The notes under the pieces: model-generated
The model's input: only the letters and a program-made list of their open reading frames with translations
Database searches by the model: none
Told to the model about the DNA's origin: nothing
DNA from: Candidatus Rifleibacteriota bacterium
GTDB lineage: Bacteria > Vulcanimicrobiota > Xenobia > Xenobiales > Xenobiaceae
Assembly (NCBI GenBank): GCA_900772775.1
Contig: CAAGRW010000158.1
Coordinates: forward strand, 1 to 28,320
Length of the DNA stretch: 28,320 nucleotides
Reading direction: 5' to 3'
Program-made: the position numbers and the translations under genes
In this document: piece after piece, positions 16,009 through 24,437 of the stretch
Layout: the number at the start of each line of letters is the position of its first letter
How positions within the stretch are numbered: position 1 is the first letter of the stretch

Positions 16009-16947
16009 ATGTCTTTGCCATCTATCACTATGAACTTCTTGGCTGCGCAAGGTGTAAAAGGTTTACCAACTGGTTCAAATAGCGTAGGTACCGGAGCTAA
16101 TAGTGGCATTGTTTCTGCCGTTGATAGCGCTTCTTTAAGCTCTTTAGCTACAGCTGGAACTGATGGATTGGCCAATCTCGGTTCTTTGTCCGATTATTTG
16201 TCTAGTCAAGCTTCTGGAGCTTCCAGTAGCAATGCCTCTTTGGGCCTTTCTGGCAGTGCCGATTTCGCTTCCATGATTGGCGAAATTGCCAAAAAGTATA
16301 AGGGAAGCAGTTCTTCTGCCAATAACCAGGTAATGTCAACTGCTGCCAATATGTTAAAAACTTATTTTAAACAATTCTGTCCTGGCATGAGTGACGACCA
16401 AATTACCGCTATTTGCAATATGGCTTCTGCTCAATATGGTGATCTGGCTAAAGCTATGGATATGAGTTCGTTAACTTCCAGTGTTATGGGAAGTTCTTCC
16501 ACTTCAGGAACTAATAGCGCTTCTTCTGGATCCAGTTCGTCTGCAGTTTCTAAAGTAAGCGCTAAAGATGTTAAAGGAAGCGCTTGGGGTAAAGCTTTGG
16601 CCGCTGACGCAGAGGCCAATGCTACCGGCAGTGGTGGTTGGTGCTTTAAATATGTGCGTCAGGCTTTAGAGCGCCACGGAGTTACCGGAGTAGGTGGCGC
16701 CAGCGCTTATATGGCCGCCGATCAATTAGCTCGCAATAGCAACTTTAAAGAGATTAGTGTCTCTGAATCCGATCTTAGCAAATTACCTGCAGGTTATGTT
16801 GTAGTTTGGAATAGAGGTAGCGGTGCTAGCAGACAGCATGGTCATATATGCATTTCTTTAGGCGATGGCAGAGAAGCTTCTGATGTTATACGTAAAATGA
16901 CTCAAGGGTATGGTACTTCTTTTAGAGTTTTCCAACCCGTAAAGTAA
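16009..16947 (+). CDS. Papain-like/CHAP-like hydrolase sharing the same module
   Basis: This 312-residue protein has a Ser/Gly/Ala-rich N-terminus and, at about 105-165, the module shared with the previous gene (FKQFCPGMSD ... YGDLAKAMDMSSLTSSVMG; 46 of 52 core residues identical by eye). A different C-terminal domain follows a Ser-rich linker. That domain looks like an NlpC/P60-superfamily amidase: C212 in GWCFKYVRQAL, and H277/H279 in QHGHICISLGDG. Apart from the Cys-helix and His-strand pattern it does not resemble the CHAP domain upstream. There is no signal peptide. GGAAGG lies about 10 bases before the ATG. Substrate and target are unknown; peptidoglycan is the likely guess from the fold. 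Confidence 0.75.
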   Translation: MSLPSITMNFLAAQGVKGLPTGSNSVGTGANSGIVSAVDSASLSSLATAGTDGLANLGSLSDYLSSQASGASSSNASLGLSGSADFASMIGEIAKKYKGSSSSANNQVMSTAANMLKTYFKQFCPGMSDDQITAICNMASAQYGDLAKAMDMSSLTSSVMGSSSTSGTNSASSGSSSSAVSKVSAKDVKGSAWGKALAADAEANATGSGGWCFKYVRQALERHGVTGVGGASAYMAADQLARNSNFKEISVSESDLSKLPAGYVVVWNRGSGASRQHGHICISLGDGREASDVIRKMTQGYGTSFRVFQPVK

Positions 16948-16963
16948 CTCACTATTAAATAGT

Positions 16964-17009
16964 AAAAAATGGCGCTCTGTCTATTTTGTTGCAGAGTGCC
17001 ATTTTTTTT
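16964..17009 (+). terminator. Intrinsic terminator after second hydrolase
   Basis: The stem AAAAAATGGCGCTCTG (16964-16979) pairs with CAGAGTGCCATTTTTT (16992-17007) with one G-U wobble, and the T run continues to 17009. Confidence 0.93.
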
Positions 17010-17035
17010 GATTGCTATTTACCAAAATGCACCGT

Positions 17036-17066
17036 AAAGCCCCTGGCTTTAGCCATGGGGAGTATG
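17036..17066 (+). mobile_element. IS200/IS605-like right-end hairpin remnant
   Basis: The sequence AAAGCCCCTGGCTTTAGCCA, continuing TGGGGAGTATGCC, reads like the right end of many IS200/IS605 (TnpB-carrying) elements. It folds as CCCC-T-GGC / GCC-A-GGGG with a TTTA loop and a single unpaired T (17056) in the 3' arm; a bulged T is a known recognition feature of TnpA-bound hairpins. No tnpA or tnpB is in the window, so this is at most a solitary end or remnant. It also lies 26 bases beyond the minus-strand heparinase gene and could act as a weak terminator there. The resemblance is from memory of the family, not a search. Confidence 0.45.
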
Positions 17067-17085
17067 CCAAGCACTATAAAACTAT

Positions 17086-19374
17086 TTAGCTCTGGTAACG
17101 CGAGTATACTGTTCTCTCAGCAAACATACTGTCCAACTCAGCCTTTTTAAAGCGTTGGGGCTCGTGGCCAGTCCAGTCGATTACAAAGTATATCTTCTCT
17201 GGTTGTTGTATTTTGCTGAAAAAGCGTATCTGATCGGTAGGTAGCATTTTGTAATTGTAGTACCAGCCTGTCGGTGAAGGCTTGGAAACACCCTTGGCAT
17301 GGAGATGGCGAGCGCCTTTGGGGAAGAAAGGCATAACTCGTGCAGCTAGCTTCTCTCCCAAAACTTTACAACCCATATCGCCACGCATTATTAAGCGGAG
17401 ATGTGGAGCAAATAGTAAACTGCTCTCGAAGCCTACGGTCTGTCCTTGAAAATCGCCTTCTACAGTATCACGAATTATCAATCTTTGTTCTGTAGGTTTA
17501 AAAAGAAGTTCGCGCCCTAAACTTAAAACTAAACCGTTAGTCAAACGGGCTTGACGCTTAGTCCATAAGAGTACATCAGCTCCTTCTTTTCTTTCCCTAT
17601 ATAAAGGAGAGCAGAAAACATAACCGTCTTTGTGTATTTCAGTTATATCGTCAGGGCAATATCTGCGCTCGGAAGCGTTCAAATCTTCCAAATAGGCCAC
17701 TTTAAAAGGATAAATTTCCTCGGCTAGCGTAGGAGCGGAATGAGCAAAGAAGCTGTTTAAATATGGATAAGCACTGCTAGAAACAGTAGAAAAACCTGCA
17801 TCTATAATAAATGGTTCATTCTCTACTGTTAAACATATAGATAAGAAATCACAATGCGGTTGGGGAATCGTTTGCTTGGGATTGGGAGCCTTATAAAAAT
17901 CTTGAGCCGGAGCAGAAGGAGTGCATCCTTTTATGATGACTTGAGAACTCTTGGGCCCCCAATGATCGCGAACGCTGCCTATGCCATTAGCTACGAAATA
18001 GAAACTTGTCTCCTCGGGGAAATAATCTCCTCGGCCAGAACCAAATTTTGCAGCAAGTTCGGGAGTCGGGGCTACCCACCAAGCAACTTCGGCAGGCATG
18101 TGTTCTATGCCGCATAAGAATTCGTCACGATCAAAAATGACGGCGCCCAGGCAGAGTAAAGTTTGGATATACTCTGAAATGGAAGATTGCCTTCCCATAA
18201 ATCCGGGAGCACAAAATGTACCAATATGTGGAGCTACTTTATTGGTACCGTTGATCGCTTGTAAGGCCTCAAGAGAAATACGCAGCGCTTCTGACAAATA
18301 TTGTGGAGTTTGAGTACGGTTGGCAACGTGTTGCAAGACGGGAAGTAACATCCACTCCAAAGCTGCACAGTGAGCACACAAAGAGCCGCTTAGATGTAAT
18401 CCGTCGTTTCCAAACTCACGTTCAATAAGGTCTAAAAGCTTAGATTCAGCAAGAGAATGCCATCTCTTGGCCAATCTCAATTCTGGAAAATGGGCTGAAA
18501 AGATGTAAAGACAAATGGCAGCTGGGAACGAAAATACCTTATCGTAGTGAAGATGCCAACTCAGAGCGGCTCCGTGTAGAATCATTGTTTCCATGATTTT
18601 CACGAAGATGCGAGGAGTAAAAGCGGAACTATTCAAGCACATATCGACGGCAATCATCCAGTTCATTAATCGGATGGCTATCGTATCAAAGTTGAGCCAG
18701 TTTACGCCTATCCAAAGAGGGTTGCTAGCTCCCCATTCTGTAGCTTGAATCAAAATTTCGGAAGCATATTTGTCTTGTTTGCTCAGCCAATAGGAACGAG
18801 CTAAAGTGAGAAAATGGTAATGCTCGTTAAGTTCCCAAGTGCGATCCAAAGAAGGATATTTAGCTAAGGGCGATTCGTTTAAGCAAGCAGCATTGGCTGG
18901 AGATAAAATTTTTCTCAGCTCTTTTACGGCAATCTTAGGCCAGCTCTTAGAACAAAAATCGAAGAACCAGTCAATATCGCCGCTAAAGGTCTCTTGCTGA
19001 TTAGAAAGATAAGAAGAAAAAGTATGCCTCATCGCTTGCAGCGTTGAATCACTGAGCTCTTTTACGGCTGAAGGAGAGGCTTTGAAGCTGTCCGCAACTG
19101 CTTTTGCGTCTGAATGTTGCAAAAATAGTTGCGGACGAACGCGGTCGCGGAAGTAATTGAAGAGCGCTTCCGCAGCTTGATCAGGTTGATCGCGCAAGGC
19201 ATAATTTTTGGCTTCCTCGATTCCTGATGCTCCGGAGAACTGTCCAAACAGATATTTGTTTTGAAAAACGTAAGTAGAGCAACTGTCGTAAGCTAAATCT
19301 ACTTGGGCCTCCAAACTAAGTGGCATGGAAGAAGTGATTATATTCTTACGTAACCAAGGAAACATATTATCCAA
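17086..19374 (-). CDS. Heparinase II/III-like protein
   Basis: This 762-residue protein has the two-part layout of heparinase II/III-like polysaccharide lyases. An alpha/alpha-toroid part (about 130-420) includes DIDWFFDF, a RTWELNEHYHFLTLARSYW helix and IRLMNWMIAVDM. A beta-sandwich follows, starting near HCDFLSICLTVENEPFIIDAG, with a later SFFAHSAPT segment that takes the place of the usual R/H-N-T motif. The family degrades acidic glycans such as heparin or alginate, and several members sit in surface-polysaccharide clusters. No signal peptide is seen, so it appears cytoplasmic or exported otherwise. The start is TTG 19374: GGAG, overlapping the stop of the upstream aminotransferase gene, lies 9 bases before it, whereas the ATG three codons later is too far. 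Translation is probably coupled to that gene. Confidence 0.8.
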   Translation of the reverse strand: MDNMFPWLRKNIITSSMPLSLEAQVDLAYDSCSTYVFQNKYLFGQFSGASGIEEAKNYALRDQPDQAAEALFNYFRDRVRPQLFLQHSDAKAVADSFKASPSAVKELSDSTLQAMRHTFSSYLSNQQETFSGDIDWFFDFCSKSWPKIAVKELRKILSPANAACLNESPLAKYPSLDRTWELNEHYHFLTLARSYWLSKQDKYASEILIQATEWGASNPLWIGVNWLNFDTIAIRLMNWMIAVDMCLNSSAFTPRIFVKIMETMILHGAALSWHLHYDKVFSFPAAICLYIFSAHFPELRLAKRWHSLAESKLLDLIEREFGNDGLHLSGSLCAHCAALEWMLLPVLQHVANRTQTPQYLSEALRISLEALQAINGTNKVAPHIGTFCAPGFMGRQSSISEYIQTLLCLGAVIFDRDEFLCGIEHMPAEVAWWVAPTPELAAKFGSGRGDYFPEETSFYFVANGIGSVRDHWGPKSSQVIIKGCTPSAPAQDFYKAPNPKQTIPQPHCDFLSICLTVENEPFIIDAGFSTVSSSAYPYLNSFFAHSAPTLAEEIYPFKVAYLEDLNASERRYCPDDITEIHKDGYVFCSPLYRERKEGADVLLWTKRQARLTNGLVLSLGRELLFKPTEQRLIIRDTVEGDFQGQTVGFESSLLFAPHLRLIMRGDMGCKVLGEKLAARVMPFFPKGARHLHAKGVSKPSPTGWYYNYKMLPTDQIRFFSKIQQPEKIYFVIDWTGHEPQRFKKAELDSMFAERTVYSRYQS

Positions 19375-19386
19375 GCCGTCGATCTC

Positions 19387-20487
19387 CTAATGACGAGGGA
19401 AGTTCTTAATTGTCGATACTACAGTGGCAATTTGCTCGTCACTGAGCTCAGGGAACATAGGCAAAGACATTACTTCTTTTTGCACTTGCTCACAAATAGG
19501 CAAAGAGCCCTCTTTCATGCCGCTGGATGCAAAAGTTTTTTGCAAGTGGAGGCATACAGGGTAGTAAATAGCCGGCCCTACACCATTTTCGCGCATATAG
19601 TCGAAAAGCTCATCGCGGTGAGGAGTACGAATAGTGTACTGGTGGAAGACGTGGTGGAAACCCTCGCGCTCGAGAGGAGTAATTACTCCGCTGCCTTGTA
19701 AAGCTTCAGTATATTTTTGAGCTACGGCACGGCGCTTTTTATTCCACTCGTCAACATGTTTGAGCTTTACGCGCAAAGCGGCAGCTTGAATTTCATCTAA
19801 GCGGCTGTTGGTGCCCAGAATCTCGTGATAATATCTGACTTTACTGCCGTGACCGCGCAGCATTTGTACTTTTTCAAAGTACTCATCACTGTTAGTCAAA
19901 ACCATACCGCCGTCGCCAATACCACCCAAGTTTTTGCTGGGGAAGAACGAGAAGCAGCTAAGATCGCCGAAACCGCCGACTTTTTTACCGTCTACGCAAG
20001 CTCCAGTGGCTTGGGCGCAGTCTTCAATTAAAGCCAAATTGTGCTCTTGACAAATAGCTTTAATAGCTTTGACGTCGGCAGCGTGTCCGTAAAGATGGAC
20101 GCAAATTACGGCTTTGGTGTGGGGAGTGATAGCTTTCTTTAGACTTTCAGGATCTAAAGTGAAAGTGCGAGGGTCAATATCGGCAAACACTACTTTGGAA
20201 CCGGCCAAAGCCACGGCGCCGGCTGAGGCTACGAAGGTGAAGGAAGGAACGATCACTTCATCGTCGGCTTTCAGATCCAAGGCTCTCACTGCCAATTGCA
20301 GAGCATCAGTGCCATTTCCTACGCCTATACCGTGTTTAACTCCGTTCCAAGCCGCAAACTCTTCTTCGAAAGCTTTCACTTCGGGGCCTAAAACATATGC
20401 AGTAGAGCGCAGAACTTTCAGTACAGCTGCTTCCAATTCATCTTGGATTTGAGAGTACTGAGTGCGAAGCTCTAAAATAGGGATCAT
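19387..20487 (-). CDS. DegT/DnrJ/EryC1/StrS-type sugar aminotransferase
   Basis: This 366-residue PLP enzyme should transaminate a nucleotide-linked keto sugar used in surface polysaccharide or lipopolysaccharide. Features seen are GVGNGTDALQLAV (substrate/phosphate loop), PSFTFVASAG, HLYGH, D156 in IEDCAQATGA (pairs with the PLP ring nitrogen) and K185 in FFPSKNLGG, the Schiff-base lysine. Length is typical. AAGGAGA lies 9 bases before the ATG. The heparinase-like gene starts 12 bases beyond its stop, so both form one operon. The sugar made cannot be told; WbpE-like diacetamido-sugar routes are one possibility. Confidence 0.93.
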   Translation of the reverse strand: MIPILELRTQYSQIQDELEAAVLKVLRSTAYVLGPEVKAFEEEFAAWNGVKHGIGVGNGTDALQLAVRALDLKADDEVIVPSFTFVASAGAVALAGSKVVFADIDPRTFTLDPESLKKAITPHTKAVICVHLYGHAADVKAIKAICQEHNLALIEDCAQATGACVDGKKVGGFGDLSCFSFFPSKNLGGIGDGGMVLTNSDEYFEKVQMLRGHGSKVRYYHEILGTNSRLDEIQAAALRVKLKHVDEWNKKRRAVAQKYTEALQGSGVITPLEREGFHHVFHQYTIRTPHRDELFDYMRENGVGPAIYYPVCLHLQKTFASSGMKEGSLPICEQVQKEVMSLPMFPELSDEQIATVVSTIKNFPRH

Positions 20488-20833
20488 AAATATGTCTCCT
20501 TCTATCCGTTCATCAGGAGCGGAACCGCTTTGATGGCAGAAAATTTCTCAAATTGAGTGAAACTTTCCGTCGGCAAAATGTAGGTTAAAAAGATTATCCA
20601 ATCGGATTTTTGGCGTAGTATTGAAAGTGCTTGTAAAAATAGCAAAAGGCGTACTAAAATTTATAATATTTCAGCAATGTGGCCAATTTACGCTATCTTA
20701 GCCAAAGCTTGAGCACCTCAAAGACCTTACAAGACCCCTATTTTCCAAGCATAGGGGGCAAGCCCTGCCAAAATTGGTGATTTTTTTAAGTAGCGCCAAC
20801 TAAGGCGGCCAAGAATACGTCAAGAGTGTGCTG
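20488..20833. other. Non-coding stretch with one hairpin
   Basis: These 346 bp lie between the Hsp70-like gene and the aminotransferase operon, both on the minus strand. I see no convincing gene. A hairpin CCCCTAT (20735-20741) / ATAGGGG (20751-20757) with a 9-base loop could end the Hsp70 transcript, but only a short T-rich tract follows on the minus strand. The promoter of the aminotransferase operon should lie in this gap; a weak minus-strand candidate (TTGCTA, 17 bp, AATACT) lies near 20610-20650. Confidence 0.35.
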
Positions 20834-22642
20834 CTAACCTTTACTACGTACTTCAAATTCTAAGCGCCACTTAGGAACAGAGTCTTGGCAACACCAAACT
20901 TCCAAGGTGCCTACTTCGGTTACGTAAGTTTCTAAGGTTACGGGTACCACTTTACCTACTTCTCCGGCTTCGGCAGGTAAAGTAATTTGCAATGAAGGCA
21001 ACTCTTCTATATCGTCTTCCCAATCGTCGATTAAGTCGCCAATTTGATCTTGCTGACGACAAGTGGAGGCCAAAAATCTAAATTCTGCCGGTTCGCCGAT
21101 AACCAGACCAAAACTTCTGTTGGGCAAACGCTCGCGCGAATCTTCTTCCATGCCGAAAGGAGCTACGCATAAAGCTTTTATAGGAGGAACAAGTCCGGGA
21201 ACAGCAGGCATGGAAGTTTCGATACCCACATAATAAGAGCGGTTGGTACCGGCTTTAATTCTTATGCCCGAACCTTGACTTGCTAAACCGCTGCGTACCG
21301 CTCCGCGAGCTACAGCCAAATCGTAATCGGCTCCGACTAATTCTTTGGCTGGGGAAGCTCCTATAGACTCCAACCAAGAATTGACCGTTTCCAGCAAACG
21401 ACGGCGCAAGGCGGGAGCTTTCAGTACGCCTCCGTTAAAAAGGATCGCTGTCGGAGCGAAAATAGGAGCTGAGCCGTCTTCAGGTTTGTTGGCTGCCAAG
21501 AACCTAGCTAAGTGTTTTGTGATAGCCGGATTAGATTCAAAAGGTAAGCCCAACTCGCGCAAACCGCTTTGGCGAGAGCGCTCAGCTTGATCTTCAAAGG
21601 AACACTTAGGGAAAAAGCCATCTACAATAAGTTGTTCGGTGGCTTGACGGCTCAGAGAGTCGGCAATGGAAGAAGCGATCAGGCTGCTGCCGCGTCCGGG
21701 AATAGTAACACTCCATTCTTCTTCGGCATATTCTTGCAACAATTGCTCTTTGGCTGTGCGGCAAGCGTGCGTAAGAACTTGCATTTGCCAAGCATCAAGC
21801 TTGATTTTGCGTTCGGTTTTTAACTTTTGTTGCATATACACAGCCAAAGTTAAATCCATGTTGTCGCCGCCTAGCAAGAGATGGTCTCCTACAGCTGAGC
21901 GTTCCAGACAAAGTTTGCCATCTTGGTTGGCTACGGTAATGAGGCTAAAGTCGGTAGTGCCGCCTCCTATATCGCATACCAAAATTTTGTCTCCGACTGA
22001 GACTTGTGAACGCCAGTCCTCTTCGGTATTGCCAAGCCAGGCATAAAAGGCGGCTTGAGGCTCTTCCAAGAGAGTTAAATTCTTAATGCCAGCTTTTTGA
22101 GCGGCTTTAACTGTGAGTTCTCTAGCTATTGTATCAAAGGAGGCCGGCACGGTAAGAACTACTTGTTGCTCTTCCAAGGGCTGTTCTGGGTGCTCAAAGT
22201 TCCAGGCTGAGCGCAAATGCTCAAGATAGCGGGCTGAAGCGTCGATAGGGGAAATATGTTCTACTTCTTCTGGAGCGTTCCAGGGCAAAATGGGACTATT
22301 GCGATCTATTTGTTCACTGGAAAGCCAAGATTTTGCTGAAGAGACGACTCGGTGAGGAACTTTGGCGCCTTGCTCACGGGCCATATATCCGACTATATCT
22401 TTAGCTTCTTTGTCCCAAGGCAGTTCGATACTATGGGGCGGTAATTCGTGAGAGCCCGGAAAATAAAGGAAAGAGGGCAGAGTTTTGCGTGGCTCGACCG
22501 TTGCCGGGTAGGTGAGTTGAGGTATAGAAAAATGATTTATGGGAGGAGTTTCTTTGCTGTTTTTGTTTTCTGCCGAATTTACGTCAGGATCTGACCACGC
22601 TAAGGCGCAATTTGTTGTTCCTAAGTCTATACCTATAATCAT
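20834..22642 (-). CDS. Hsp70-like protein (DUF2760-associated type)
   Basis: This 602-residue protein has the actin-like ATPase of Hsp70. Phosphate 1 is IGIDLGTTNCALAW at the N-terminus, phosphate 2 is CDIGGGTTDFSLI at about 222-235, and the adenosine motif is FNGGVLKAPALRRRLLE at about 400. The C-terminal 120 residues form a probable beta-sandwich ending KWRLEFEVR, not the standard DnaK substrate-binding domain with its EEVD-like lid. This type of divergent Hsp70 is often encoded next to a DUF2760 gene, as here, 47 bp upstream. Clients are unknown. GGGAG lies about 10 bases before the ATG. It is not the general DnaK: no dnaJ or grpE is in the window. Confidence 0.9.
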   Translation of the reverse strand: MIIGIDLGTTNCALAWSDPDVNSAENKNSKETPPINHFSIPQLTYPATVEPRKTLPSFLYFPGSHELPPHSIELPWDKEAKDIVGYMAREQGAKVPHRVVSSAKSWLSSEQIDRNSPILPWNAPEEVEHISPIDASARYLEHLRSAWNFEHPEQPLEEQQVVLTVPASFDTIARELTVKAAQKAGIKNLTLLEEPQAAFYAWLGNTEEDWRSQVSVGDKILVCDIGGGTTDFSLITVANQDGKLCLERSAVGDHLLLGGDNMDLTLAVYMQQKLKTERKIKLDAWQMQVLTHACRTAKEQLLQEYAEEEWSVTIPGRGSSLIASSIADSLSRQATEQLIVDGFFPKCSFEDQAERSRQSGLRELGLPFESNPAITKHLARFLAANKPEDGSAPIFAPTAILFNGGVLKAPALRRRLLETVNSWLESIGASPAKELVGADYDLAVARGAVRSGLASQGSGIRIKAGTNRSYYVGIETSMPAVPGLVPPIKALCVAPFGMEEDSRERLPNRSFGLVIGEPAEFRFLASTCRQQDQIGDLIDDWEDDIEELPSLQITLPAEAGEVGKVVPVTLETYVTEVGTLEVWCCQDSVPKWRLEFEVRSKG

Positions 22643-22689
22643 ATAAAAACTTCTCCCAAAATAGTGTTACCGAACTCAAAGCCCTTAGG

Positions 22690-23196
22690 TTATAATTCTA
22701 CTTCGGCCGGACAAATAATATCTGAATCTTCGTCTTGAGCGCTTTGAGGCAAATTGGCTTTCTGTAAGCGCCAACCTTTATGGCGTAGGATTCCCTTAAA
22801 GGGCGGATCGCCTTCTACTTTACCTACTAAACGAACTGCGCCTGGATCAAAACCTGATTCCACAGTAATTTCTAAGCCTTCTTCTTCAGTGCGGATAGGT
22901 TCCAGGACTAAGTATTCTTGGACAGCCTTGCGGCAGCCTTTATAAACGGTAGACTTTACTACGGCGCCGACTTGAGCGTCGGGAACGTTTTCTAAATCTT
23001 CTTGCAAGAAATCTATAAGTCGTCCTTCACGTTGAAGCAAAGCCAAAATGCCTACGGCACCGGGATAAAGAGAAGGAACTCCGGATTGAGTCTCCTGAAC
23101 AGGTTCACGATCTGTCAGCAAAAGAGCTAACTTATTGGCAAATTCTTTATTAAATAGAGCTTTAAAAAAAGCTTTAAAAGCTGTGACTATACGCAT
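22690..23196 (-). CDS. DUF2760 family protein
   Basis: This 168-residue protein carries the DUF2760 pattern: LALLQREGRLIDFLQED, DAQVGAVVKSTVYKGCRKA, a FDPGAVRLVGKVEGDPPF beta segment, an RHKGWR motif and the terminal CPAEVEL. The family has no established biochemistry and is known mainly for neighbouring divergent Hsp70 genes. The 47-bp gap to the Hsp70-like gene indicates one operon, and a joint role in handling a client protein is likely but inferred. No Shine-Dalgarno site is visible before the ATG. In many genomes a second Hsp70 paralogue follows; none is present here. Confidence 0.9.
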   Translation of the reverse strand: MRIVTAFKAFFKALFNKEFANKLALLLTDREPVQETQSGVPSLYPGAVGILALLQREGRLIDFLQEDLENVPDAQVGAVVKSTVYKGCRKAVQEYLVLEPIRTEEEGLEITVESGFDPGAVRLVGKVEGDPPFKGILRHKGWRLQKANLPQSAQDEDSDIICPAEVEL

Positions 23197-23330
23197 AACT
23201 AGAATTTTTTGCTAAAGTGGGTCGACTCCCTGCATTCACATAGGAAGACTGAAAAAGACGACGCTCCTTCAATAGAGTAAAACTTTTCTGCTCTGGGGAT
23301 CTTTGAACGCCAGTGACTTATCTCAAGTTG

Positions 23331-24278
23331 CTAACGAGCGCAAGCACGTTGCAATCTGTCTCTGACTGCAGCCCATTCTTCATCTTGCGGCGGTTGCTCT
23401 ATAAGAATAGACTGCGGTCGCAAACTATCAGCATAACGAAGCATGCTGTAAATAGACTGAGCGTATTGTTGAGGATTGCTCGGTAAACTTAAGAAGCGTA
23501 CTTGCTTATCGTCAGAAACTTCGAATTTATGCATAGCCAAAACTACTAAGGGAGAGCCATTTTGTTTGATAATTTCGGAAAGTTCTTGGCCTGGTATCAT
23601 TTGAGCTGGAGTATTGGGAGCATAATGCTTTTTTAAAGTGCCTGGAGCTTTACTGCCCTGGCCGCAAGCGATAGGAAAACCGGCTATTTCGCTAATTACT
23701 GAAGCACTGAGCATACCTGGACGTACAATTACTGGTTTTTCTTTCGAAAAGTCGACGATAGTAGATTCTACGCCCACAGCACAAGGTCCGCCGTCCAATA
23801 CAAATTTGAGGAGATCGCCAAACTCTTCGCGTACATGTTCGGCGCTGGTGGGGCTAATATGACCGAAGCGATTGGCTGATGGGCCGATAATACCGCGTCC
23901 AAATACAGAAATGAGTTCTCTGGTTAAAGGATGAGCGGGAATCCTTATACCTACGCTATCTTGGCCGCCGGTGACTTGGGGCAATACTTCTGGGCGTTTG
24001 GGCAAAATTAAAGTCATAGGGCCTGGCCAAAAGTGCTCTGCCAATTTTCGAGCCGCCTTGGGCACTTCTCGGGCCCAAAGTTCCAATTTATCCAAACTGT
24101 CTAAGTGGACGATAGAGGGATGATCGGCCGGCCTACCTTTTAAGGCGTATACTTTGCGAATAGCTTCTATGTTGGCAGCATCTGCTCCTAATCCGTATAC
24201 TGTTTCTGTAGGGAAAGCTACCATGCCGCCTTGGGCCAATTCTTGGGCAGCTTGTTTTATAAGTTCGTCATTAAACAT
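23331..24278 (-). CDS. L-threonylcarbamoyladenylate synthase (Sua5 type)
   Basis: This 315-residue enzyme makes threonylcarbamoyl-AMP, the precursor of t6A37 in tRNAs reading ANN codons. The YrdC domain (1-200) has FPTETVYGLGADA, KGRPADHPSIVHL, FWPGPMTLILPK, IRIPAHPLTREL, ANRFGHISPTSAEHV and VGVESTIVDFS. The APGTLKKHYAPN linker leads to a C-terminal Sua5 domain of about 85 residues, which makes it the longer Sua5 form rather than short TsaC. Only a weak AAAGAAAG precedes the ATG. It is transcribed toward the DUF2760-Hsp70 pair, but a 134-bp gap leaves cotranscription open. Confidence 0.95.
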   Translation of the reverse strand: MFNDELIKQAAQELAQGGMVAFPTETVYGLGADAANIEAIRKVYALKGRPADHPSIVHLDSLDKLELWAREVPKAARKLAEHFWPGPMTLILPKRPEVLPQVTGGQDSVGIRIPAHPLTRELISVFGRGIIGPSANRFGHISPTSAEHVREEFGDLLKFVLDGGPCAVGVESTIVDFSKEKPVIVRPGMLSASVISEIAGFPIACGQGSKAPGTLKKHYAPNTPAQMIPGQELSEIIKQNGSPLVVLAMHKFEVSDDKQVRFLSLPSNPQQYAQSIYSMLRYADSLRPQSILIEQPPQDEEWAAVRDRLQRACAR

Positions 24279-24332
24279 ATATATTTGCGACTTTCTTTAC
24301 TAAGGTGAAAAATCTTAATTGCGGCGCTACTT

Positions 24333-24373
24333 CGCACAAAAAGAAAACCGTCCCCCCGGACGAAGGGACGGTT
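24333..24373 (-). terminator. Intrinsic terminator of the zinc-ribbon gene
   Basis: The stem is AACCGTCCC (24346-24354) / GGGACGGTT (24365-24373). Read on the minus strand it is followed by TTTTCTTTTTG. It ends the small zinc-ribbon transcript before Sua5. Confidence 0.88.
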
Positions 24374-24437
24374 CCTTGATTTTTTGAAGTCTCGCCGAAT
24401 GGAAACAACCTAAAATCATAAAAATATCAATTTGTTG

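Noticed and set aside
20735..20757. Second possible IS605-like hairpin
   Set aside because: The stem is short, the loop is not the TTTA type and no bulged T is seen; more likely a weak terminator.
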